From an uncultured Chitinophagaceae bacterium (GTDB lineage: Bacteria > Bacteroidota > Bacteroidia > Chitinophagales > Chitinophagaceae), in NCBI GenBank assembly GCA_903841915.1, contig CAIMKO010000279.1, forward strand, positions 1 through 8,384: a DNA stretch of 8,384 nucleotides, given 5' to 3'. Each line of letters starts with the position of its first letter. Position 1 is the stretch's first letter. Shown piece by piece: positions 1 through 5,483 of the stretch. The notes under the pieces are model-generated. The model was not told the DNA's origin. It ran no database searches and saw only the letters and a program-made list of their open reading frames with translations. The position numbers and the translations under genes were made by a program.

Positions 1-316
1 CAACAAATTCATTTTTGGACTGATTGTAGATCATTGTACCTATAACGTCTGCAGGCAATAGGTCCGGTGTAAATTGTATCCTGCTGAACTTGCCATCCAT
101 TGCCTGTGCCAGTGACTTAATAGTAAGTGTCTTTGCCAGGCCGGGTACACCTTCCAGCAATACATGTCCATTACTTAATAAGCCGATCAATAACCGGTCG
201 ACCATATACTGCTGACCAATAATGACTTTTGCCAGCTCATTTCTTAAACGATCCACAAATTGAGAAGTATATTGGATACGTTGGTTCAATTCTTGAATAT
301 CTGGTGCTGTTTGCAT
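1..316 (-). CDS. MoxR-family AAA+ ATPase, N-terminal part (runs off the left edge)
   Basis: The 105 codons read from ATG at 316 down to the window edge match the start of MoxR ATPases. An N-terminal helical stretch is followed by KVIIGQQYMVDRLLIGLLS (residues 30-48) and the MoxR form of the Walker A motif, GVPGLAKT (residues 56-63), with Ala where most P-loops have Gly. FTPDLLPADVIGT follows, a segment very typical of the family. Walker B, the sensors and the stop codon lie outside the window, so about two thirds of a usual 320-330 residue protein is missing. MoxR ATPases are chaperone-like AAA+ proteins that often work with von Willebrand A-domain and DUF58 proteins encoded downstream. Here those partners would lie to the left of the window. 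The gene is divergent from ubiE. Family assignment is firm; the specific role is unknown. Confidence 0.95.
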   Translation of the reverse strand, partial: MQTAPDIQELNQRIQYTSQFVDRLRNELAKVIIGQQYMVDRLLIGLLSNGHVLLEGVPGLAKTLTIKSLAQAMDGKFSRIQFTPDLLPADVIGTMIYNQSKNEFV

Positions 317-347
317 GAACGAAATTTATTTTAGAATGGTGAATGTA

Positions 348-355
348 CAAAGTTG
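348..355 (-). promoter_or_regulatory. possible -7 box for the moxR-type gene
   Basis: On the minus strand this reads CAACTTTG, one mismatch from the Bacteroidota -7 consensus TAnnTTTG. It lies 31 bases before the ATG at 316. No clear TTTG-type -33 box is visible at the usual distance, so this is weak. Confidence 0.3.
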
Positions 356-390
356 AATGGATTGAACGGCATTGAATCGGGTGAATTGGG
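351..390. repeat. four degenerate 10-bp direct repeats between divergent genes
   Basis: Four successive 10-base blocks resemble one another: AGTTGAATGG, ATTGAACGGC, ATTGAATCGG and GTGAATTGGG. The shared core is TTGAA followed by G-rich bases, spaced about one helical turn apart. The array occupies the middle of the 119-bp region between the moxR-type gene and ubiE. It could be a protein-binding array or simple sequence drift; the copies are imperfect. Confidence 0.45.
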
Positions 391-421
391 AAATTTTTAA
401 TGAAGTTGATACAATAAAAAA

Positions 422-429
422 TATCTTCG
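422..429 (+). promoter_or_regulatory. probable -7 box of ubiE, very close to the start codon
   Basis: TATCTTCG matches TAnnTTTG at all but one fixed position and ends six bases before the ubiE ATG at 436. Boxes this close to the start codon are common in Bacteroidota and would give a very short leader. A T-rich stretch at 394-398 is a possible but poor -33 element. Confidence 0.45.
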
Positions 430-435
430 CGGCCT

Positions 436-1179
436 ATGACAGAATTTGCTCATGACAAGGTAGTACCGGACAAAGACAGCAGCCTGAATAAAAAACAACA
501 GGTGTCTGAAATGTTTGACAGTATTGCTTTTCGCTACGATTTTTTAAACCGCTTTTTAAGTGCGGGGATCGATGTGAGTTGGCGTAAAAAAGCCATCAAC
601 CAATTAAAAGGGATCCAACCCAAAAAAGTATTGGACGTCGCAACAGGCACGGCAGATGTAGCATTGATGACCTTTAAAATGCTGCAGCCAGAAAAGATCA
701 TCGGCATAGACATCAGTGAAGGAATGCTTGAATTGGGTAGGCAAAAAATTGAAAAGCTTGGATTAACAAATAGTATAGAATTATACACAGGTGACAGTGA
801 GAATATTCATTTTGAGGACAATAGTTTTGATGCCATCACAGTAGCATTTGGCGTTCGGAATTTTGAGCATTTAGAACTGGGGTTAAAAGAAATGTATCGG
901 GTATTAAGACCGGGAGGTAAATTAGTAGTACTCGAATTTTCAAAACCAAAACAAGCTGTGTTTAAAGTTTTCTATAATCTTTATATGAATCATATTGCAC
1001 CCTCATTTGGAAAAGCATTTTCGAAAAATGAGAACGCCTATCAATATTTGAATGATAGTGTACAGGCTTTTGCCGAGGGGGAAGCATTTCTGAATATTAT
1101 GAAAGAAGCAGGATTCACTGGTACTTATTTAAAGCCACTCACTTTGGGAATTTGCAGTATTTATTGCGGGAGCAAATAA
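436..1179 (+). CDS. ubiE: demethylmenaquinone methyltransferase (UbiE/MenG)
   Basis: This 247-residue SAM-dependent class I methyltransferase has the usual length of the UbiE/COQ5 family. Visible signatures are the N-terminal VSEMFDSIAFRYDFLNRFLS (residues 23-42), the SAM-binding motif I VLDVATGTAD (65-74), the acidic loop GIDIS (90-94), the family signature AFGVRN (137-142) and YRVLRPGGKL (154-163). It transfers a methyl group from S-adenosylmethionine to demethylmenaquinone, the last step of menaquinone synthesis. Bacteroidota generally make menaquinone rather than ubiquinone, so MenG is the likely function (inference from lineage). The ATG at 436 is chosen because a -7-like box ends just before it and the N-terminus has normal family length. 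The gene converges with the minus-strand lipoprotein pair, with only five bases between stop codons and no clear terminator hairpin. Confidence 0.97.
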   Translation: MTEFAHDKVVPDKDSSLNKKQQVSEMFDSIAFRYDFLNRFLSAGIDVSWRKKAINQLKGIQPKKVLDVATGTADVALMTFKMLQPEKIIGIDISEGMLELGRQKIEKLGLTNSIELYTGDSENIHFEDNSFDAITVAFGVRNFEHLELGLKEMYRVLRPGGKLVVLEFSKPKQAVFKVFYNLYMNHIAPSFGKAFSKNENAYQYLNDSVQAFAEGEAFLNIMKEAGFTGTYLKPLTLGICSIYCGSK

Positions 1180-1184
1180 TTCGT

Positions 1185-1790
1185 TCATCTGAATCGGGCT
1201 GCAATTGTGTAGCATACTTTATCATTAATGCGCCAGAAAATTTCTCCGTTTATTTTTCTGATCTTGTTGCGATGCTTTTTTACCAATAGCTTTCCCTCAC
1301 TGTTAAAATATTGCGGCTGCGAAAAATAAGTGAGAATATAATATTTCTTATTGGTAAATGGTTTACTTAAACCCACCGGTCGCATGGAAATAAAGATGAG
1401 CGAGTTTTTTTGCTCATCTACATAATAATCCAAGCTATTGATCCATGTACAATGAATAGAGCGCATTTGTGAGATGATATCACTAATTCCTTTTTCATTC
1501 AATGCATACTTCAGCAAAGTATCTTTTAGTCTGGTTTCGTTGATGTCGAATTCATAAATATATTTAAGCGAATCGGTCATGATCTCGATTGAAACAAAAT
1601 TGAAAGAACGATCTGTAAACTCTATGGAAAAGGGGTTTTGTCGGTATAATGTTTTGAAAGACTGCTCGATATTATTCAGCATTTTTTCATTCTCATTATA
1701 ATATTTTGTCGAGACCTTTTGTATTGAGCTGCAGGAACAAAAAACAGCAGCAGTAAATAGTAGTTGATATATTTTTCTATTGCACATCAT
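1185..1790 (-). CDS. small predicted lipoprotein, second gene of the operon, function unknown
   Basis: The 201-residue product starts with a lipoprotein-type signal: a basic region (NRKIYQ), a hydrophobic run LLFTAAVF and a lipobox ending at Cys20 (FCSCSS), typical of Bacteroidota lipoproteins. The mature part is polar, with many Lys, Asn and Tyr, has no membrane segment, and matches no family I recognise. Its start (ATG ATG at 1790 and 1787) lies inside the last codons of the upstream protease-like gene, giving a 14-base overlap (11 if the second ATG is used), so the two are almost certainly co-transcribed and probably translationally coupled. The coupling suggests the two proteins work together. 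A protective or chaperone partner of the upstream protein is one possibility, but this is inferred only from gene order and shared localisation. The stop lies five bases from the ubiE stop on the other strand. Confidence 0.85.
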   Translation of the reverse strand: MMCNRKIYQLLFTAAVFCSCSSIQKVSTKYYNENEKMLNNIEQSFKTLYRQNPFSIEFTDRSFNFVSIEIMTDSLKYIYEFDINETRLKDTLLKYALNEKGISDIISQMRSIHCTWINSLDYYVDEQKNSLIFISMRPVGLSKPFTNKKYYILTYFSQPQYFNSEGKLLVKKHRNKIRKINGEIFWRINDKVCYTIAARFR

Positions 1791-2706
1791 TCATTTTTTT
1801 AGTGCAATGAGTAATGCCATAGGTGATTCTTTTCAAGAATTTAGGTGTCAGTTGACGCAGCGATCTTCCGCCATAATCCCAATAAACTATTGTTACAGTA
1901 TCATCAACTTTCGAAATTTCCTCAAGAATGATGTAATGTGTAGGCACTGCTAATTTTAAAGCTGAATGAGTTTTTTTATAGAGGAAAGTATTGTTGATAT
2001 AGAGCACCATTGTTCCCGTTTGCATCATACTGCTGATATATTCATACAAATCACTGATTGCAGGATGAATCAGGTCAGTACCTATTGCATCCACTTTTTC
2101 ATCAAACAATTCTCTCAACATCCGGTTGAATTTGGCATAATTGACCGATGCCCATAATTTATCTTCATCACCTGCATCATAATGCTTGTCAAAGAGATTT
2201 AAATACCCTTTAAAATGATCGGCCAGAGATAAGAACCACATTTGATCGGCTGGTCTTATATCCAGCTTCCCTTTAAATTTCATGGATCCTGCGGCTTGTT
2301 TAATTTCCGATGATGGACGAAAAGAAGCTTTCCCCATTATTGCTTCTCCATGTTTGTACAATTCGACCATAAACTTTGCATAAAGTAATGGCTCGTCATG
2401 AAGGAGTATATAAGACAATGCTGCATACCCGCAAAAATTAGTGCTTACCCCTTCGTAAATACTCAAGGGTTTATTGATATTCAGTTTTATATTTTCCAGG
2501 AATGTGGCCGGCTTTATATTAGGCCAGAATGAACTTACCGACAAAGTATCTGTCTTTTGCAGGAAAGCTATTGCCTGTTGTCGTGCAGCTGCATTTGTAG
2601 TATCTTTTTCAATACCAACTGCATCCGAAGCCCTTACAATATTTGTTTCCAAAAAGCATCCGCTGATGAGAAAAAAGATGCTGTGATATAATTTCCGGAA
2701 ACTCAA
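1777..2706 (-). CDS. predicted lipoprotein with papain/C39-like Cys-His-Asp signature
   Basis: The 309-residue product begins with a signal containing a good lipobox, LISGC (Cys17), and is therefore predicted to be a lipid-anchored envelope protein. Three sites are spaced like a papain-like cysteine peptidase triad: Cys92 in TNFCGYAALSYIL, His257 in VPTHYIILEEI and Asp277 in VYWDYGG. The stretch EPLLYAKFMVELYKHGEAI (residues 105-123) resembles, from memory, uncharacterised Cys-Gly-containing domains of other bacteria, some of them linked to toxin-like proteins. That similarity cannot be checked here. The region between Cys and His (about 165 residues) is long for C39 peptidases, so a distinct papain-fold family is likely. 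No in-frame ATG exists near the start. TTG at 2706 is the only start that keeps the signal peptide, with AAGG ten bases before it. It is the first gene of an operon with the overlapping lipoprotein gene, and is divergent from porT. Catalytic activity is an inference. Confidence 0.85.
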   Translation of the reverse strand: MSFRKLYHSIFFLISGCFLETNIVRASDAVGIEKDTTNAAARQQAIAFLQKTDTLSVSSFWPNIKPATFLENIKLNINKPLSIYEGVSTNFCGYAALSYILLHDEPLLYAKFMVELYKHGEAIMGKASFRPSSEIKQAAGSMKFKGKLDIRPADQMWFLSLADHFKGYLNLFDKHYDAGDEDKLWASVNYAKFNRMLRELFDEKVDAIGTDLIHPAISDLYEYISSMMQTGTMVLYINNTFLYKKTHSALKLAVPTHYIILEEISKVDDTVTIVYWDYGGRSLRQLTPKFLKRITYGITHCTKKMNDVQ

Positions 2707-2732
2707 AACATAAGAGCCTTAATAAACTAGTG

Positions 2733-2740
2733 TAAATATA
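2733..2740 (-). promoter_or_regulatory. possible -7 box of the lipoprotein operon
   Basis: The minus strand reads TATATTTA, matching TAnnTTTG except for the last base, and ends 26 bases before the TTG at 2706 (21 before the out-of-frame ATG at 2711). No convincing -33 box is present at 19-23 bases upstream; a TTTG at 2773-2776 is too far away. Confidence 0.3.
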
Positions 2741-2845
2741 CTAATCTGGTCAGCCATTTCGTTTTAAACTATCAAATCGATCAATAGTAGAAGTTTAACA
2801 GCGTTCTCTTGTTATATTTTAAGAAATTTTAAAGGACAAACTGCC

Positions 2846-2858
2846 TTATATTGCAACT
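2846..2858 (+). promoter_or_regulatory. TTATATTGCAACT box upstream of porT (shared with the MutS-like gene)
   Basis: This 13-base sequence occurs identically at 6872-6884, before the MutS-like gene, on the same strand. It contains TATATTG, reminiscent of the Bacteroidota -7 element though not a consensus match. Here it lies 92 bases before the proposed porT start. It is either a promoter core or a shared regulatory site. The rest of the 244-bp divergent region (2707-2950) shows no RNA gene that I can recognise. Confidence 0.35.
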
Positions 2859-2860
2859 TT

Positions 2861-2874
2861 AAAAGGAACCTTTT
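2861..2874. promoter_or_regulatory. small palindrome AAAAGG-AA-CCTTTT in the porT upstream region
   Basis: Two perfectly complementary 6-base arms are separated by two bases, immediately downstream of the shared 13-base box. It could be an operator-like site or, in the porT leader, a small hairpin with a four-base GAAC loop. In AT-rich DNA such a short palindrome may be chance. Confidence 0.25.
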
Positions 2875-2950
2875 CATCAATTAAATACAATAGTTATTCT
2901 TTGTTTCTACACCTTGATCTTATTTAAAAACCTAAAAGCAAATCTTCACA

Positions 2951-3679
2951 TTGCTGCATAAACATCATTTGTTGTACAACAGAATAATTATTCTTGTATT
3001 TATTGTATTTGCAGGCAAGAACTGTATTGCTCAAACAGAAATATATCGCTCAGAACATGATGACGTGCCCTATTATTTTGGTGCAACTTTCGGCTATAAT
3101 TCTTCCTGGTTAAAAGCCACAAAATCTTATAAATTCTTACAAGACGACAGCGTATTGGTTGCATTGCCCGGCAGCAGCGGTGGTGTTTCTATCGGATTAC
3201 TGGCAACCGGTAGATTAAGTGACCACTGGCAAATATGTTTTAATCCGCAGGTTATCATCGGAAGTTCCCGGTATTTTACCTATACATTAAGCAACCCAGC
3301 CCCCGGTGAGCCAATTAATCAAACAAAAGTGCTGCCCGCCATGATTGTGAGCTTTCCCTGGCATTTTAAGTTCAATTCAGACAGGATTGATAATTTTAGG
3401 GTCTATCTATTAGGCGGGATAAAATACGATATCCATTTTGCCAGTAATGCAAGCGATGTAAATACAGGCACCGATATAAAATTCAAAGCCCATGACTTTG
3501 GAATTGAGGGAGGCATCGGGTTTAATTTCTTCTTCCCTTATTTTACCCTATCGCCTGAAATAAAATTCAGTAACGGATTGACCGATCTTTTACAAAGAGA
3601 CCCAACTGTAAAATATTCAAGTGTATTCGATAAGATACAAACACGAATGATCATGTTCTCTCTGCATTTTGAATATTGA
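2951..3679 (+). CDS. porT: PorT-family protein of the type IX secretion system
   Basis: The 242-residue product has a signal peptide (hydrophobic residues 12-21, likely cut around residue 27 before QTEIYRS) followed by a small outer-membrane beta-barrel that ends in an aromatic residue (FSLHFEY). The segment HDDVPYYFGATFGYNSSW (residues 36-53), followed by KFLQDDSVLVAL, is the hallmark start of PorT/SprT. PorT is an outer-membrane component needed for export and maturation of type IX secretion cargo, known from Porphyromonas gingivalis and gliding Flavobacteria. No ATG lies near the 5' end: an in-frame TAA at 2933-2935 bounds the frame, so TTG at 2951 is chosen, with TTG at 2969 or 2972 as alternatives that would also leave a usable signal peptide. 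No strong ribosome-binding site is visible. From memory, porT is often close to ubiE in this phylum; here two minus-strand genes separate them. The assignment rests on motif recall. Confidence 0.85.
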   Translation: MLHKHHLLYNRIIILVFIVFAGKNCIAQTEIYRSEHDDVPYYFGATFGYNSSWLKATKSYKFLQDDSVLVALPGSSGGVSIGLLATGRLSDHWQICFNPQVIIGSSRYFTYTLSNPAPGEPINQTKVLPAMIVSFPWHFKFNSDRIDNFRVYLLGGIKYDIHFASNASDVNTGTDIKFKAHDFGIEGGIGFNFFFPYFTLSPEIKFSNGLTDLLQRDPTVKYSSVFDKIQTRMIMFSLHFEY

Positions 3680-3746
3680 TTTTTGGGGCCTGCGTTTGCA
3701 ATCTCAATTAGCATAGTTGCTTCTTACACTTCGATACATCTAAATA

Positions 3747-5447
3747 TTAAAATTCGAAATTTCTACTCGCAATATTCCATCTGAAACCAAGCGTATAGAT
3801 CAGTTCTTTCTTATCGATCTGTTCCTGTTGTACATTAAATGTTCTGTAGGTAACATTCCCTTCGATAAATAAATTAGGGATCGCTTCATAAGATGCAGTA
3901 AAAGAACCGGTAATAGTTTTAGCTAGCATACCTGAACCGATCTTAAATCCATAATCTCTGGGTCTTGTTAAATAACTTCTGAAAATATTAGAACCGAAAT
4001 TAACGCCTGCAGAATCCAGCCCCTGTTCATTATAGAATATTTTTGCCAGCAGATACAATTTAGGCAGAGGTTGCGCTTTTGCAATGGCAATGAATTCTCT
4101 GAAATTAGCGCCCAGCGGATGCGCCAACTGCTGATTATAATGTGTAAACCCTATCAGACTGTCATGAGCAGTGTATGTGTATGGCCGAACGAGATTGGCT
4201 TCAAACTGCAGATCAAAATTATAAATACTGAATGCGTCAATATATTTGACACCCAATTGCGCACCCTGTTTATTTTCCCAACTTCCTTTGCTATAATGCG
4301 TTATTTCATTGAATAAAAATTCATTGAATATGAGTTGTCCATAAAACTGAACATTGGTAAGTGCGTTGTATTTAAAATCGAATCCGATATTTGTTTTTCC
4401 ATTGTTGCCATTATCCTGTTCCAGTGATTTATAAAAAATAAAGGGATTCAGGTAACCGATCTTAAAACCATCTTTTCCATTCTCAGTTGAGTTTTCATAA
4501 ATCCCCAGATTAAATCTTTTAGAAACCTGCCAGCTTAGATGATGAAATCCGATAAAATTATTCGGCAATGATTGTCTGGTTCCTTGTGTTAAGAGTTGGT
4601 AAGGCTGAGTTGTTTCTGCAATAATGGTTTCATAATTAACCCGCCCGATATGTAACCTGAATCGGAGATACAAATAATCTGCACTAAAATCACTCAGGAA
4701 CAAACTTCTGTATCCATTACCGATGAATAATTTATCATACGCAAATTGGAGGTCAATATATTTACCGGTATTAACAGTCATACCACCACGGGCGTCAAAA
4801 TGGTCATAACCTGTTGTTTGAAAGGGCTTAAAAAAGCCTGCCCCGGGTAGTGCTCTGAACTTTGTTACATAGTCCTGAACATATTGGGGATCTTTTTCCT
4901 GACTATCCGCGAGATAACTATAAAAACCGATCTTATTATCAATCTGCCCCCGCATTAATACGCCACGCGTATTCAAGAACAAAGTTTTATCACCATCAGA
5001 ACTTTTTCCTGATTGTAACCCAAATACAGGATCGATCACAAAAGAGTATGCTTTTTGTTTTACGGCAAATAGATGGGCGGGTGTGGCAAATATGCCATTA
5101 TAGTCCTTTTTGCGCTTAGACAAAAGATAGCTTGAGTCCTTTGTCCAGTCGCCGTTACTTTCCAATAATTTGCTGATATTGTATTCATCCACATCAGTTA
5201 ATTCCAGAGACGGATAGAGCCCGTTTTTATACTTTCCATATACCTCTTCTACCCTTTGTGTTATTGCCTTCCTGAAATAAGGTTTAACTGTTGAGAAACG
5301 AAGGATTGAATCGCTCACTAGTTTTATTTCCAATCTGTTCAACAGATCGTATTGCTTATCATTCAAACCAATCACATCCGATTGCGCAGCAGCTTGTATT
5401 GCAATAAAACTTATCCCGAATAAAATTGCCGAACGCAAACATTTCAT
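3747..5447 (-). CDS. large outer-membrane beta-barrel protein, possibly Wzi-like
   Basis: From ATG at 5447 the product has 566 residues. It starts with a clear signal peptide (MKCLRS, then AILFGISFIAI, cleavage after AAA at residue 21, mature end QSDVIG). The remainder alternates polar and aromatic residues in many amphipathic strands and ends in SRNFEF, a C-terminal Phe typical of outer-membrane barrels. Distinctive segments are GVLMRGQIDNKIGFYSYLAD (about 162-181) and FIGNGYRSLFLSDFSADYLY (about 241-260), which I recall as conserved in uncharacterised Bacteroidota barrel proteins, sometimes labelled capsule assembly Wzi-like. The frame is open up to a TTG at 5471, but the ATG is preferred because the signal peptide starts there and a -7-like box (5469-5476) overlaps the TTG. 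It converges with porT (67 bases between stops) and is divergent from pyrC. The barrel prediction is strong; substrate and role are unknown. Confidence 0.88.
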   Translation of the reverse strand: MKCLRSAILFGISFIAIQAAAQSDVIGLNDKQYDLLNRLEIKLVSDSILRFSTVKPYFRKAITQRVEEVYGKYKNGLYPSLELTDVDEYNISKLLESNGDWTKDSSYLLSKRKKDYNGIFATPAHLFAVKQKAYSFVIDPVFGLQSGKSSDGDKTLFLNTRGVLMRGQIDNKIGFYSYLADSQEKDPQYVQDYVTKFRALPGAGFFKPFQTTGYDHFDARGGMTVNTGKYIDLQFAYDKLFIGNGYRSLFLSDFSADYLYLRFRLHIGRVNYETIIAETTQPYQLLTQGTRQSLPNNFIGFHHLSWQVSKRFNLGIYENSTENGKDGFKIGYLNPFIFYKSLEQDNGNNGKTNIGFDFKYNALTNVQFYGQLIFNEFLFNEITHYSKGSWENKQGAQLGVKYIDAFSIYNFDLQFEANLVRPYTYTAHDSLIGFTHYNQQLAHPLGANFREFIAIAKAQPLPKLYLLAKIFYNEQGLDSAGVNFGSNIFRSYLTRPRDYGFKIGSGMLAKTITGSFTASYEAIPNLFIEGNVTYRTFNVQQEQIDKKELIYTLGFRWNIASRNFEF

Positions 5448-5468
5448 AATCTTGCTGTATTGATTTTT

Positions 5469-5476
5469 CAAAAATA
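5469..5476 (-). promoter_or_regulatory. probable -7 box of the outer-membrane barrel gene
   Basis: The minus strand reads TATTTTTG, a full match to TAnnTTTG, ending 21 bases before the ATG at 5447. Its position overlaps the upstream TTG of the same frame, which supports the internal ATG as the real start. The -33 region would fall inside the first codons of pyrC and has no perfect TTTG. Confidence 0.5.
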
Positions 5477-5483
5477 AGATAAG

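Noticed and set aside
534..788. Antisense open frame within ubiE
   Set aside because: It is fully contained in a well-conserved gene, has no recognisable product and looks like a shadow.
1966..2686. Plus-strand open frames opposite the protease-like lipoprotein gene (1966-2157 and 2474-2686)
   Set aside because: They lie opposite the better-supported coding frame with its signal peptide and catalytic motifs, and have no recognisable features.
3680..3746. Bidirectional terminator between porT and the barrel gene
   Set aside because: The 67 bases between the convergent stops show no stable GC-rich hairpin with a T-tract on either strand.
4071..5119. Plus-strand open frames opposite the barrel gene (4071-4316 and 4862-5119)
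   Set aside because: These are shadows of the 566-residue barrel frame; no domain or ribosome-binding site supports them.
5448..5471. TTG at 5471 as the start of the outer-membrane barrel gene
   Set aside because: The signal peptide begins at the internal ATG (5447), and a full TAnnTTTG match on the minus strand overlaps the TTG, so the extra eight codons are probably not translated.
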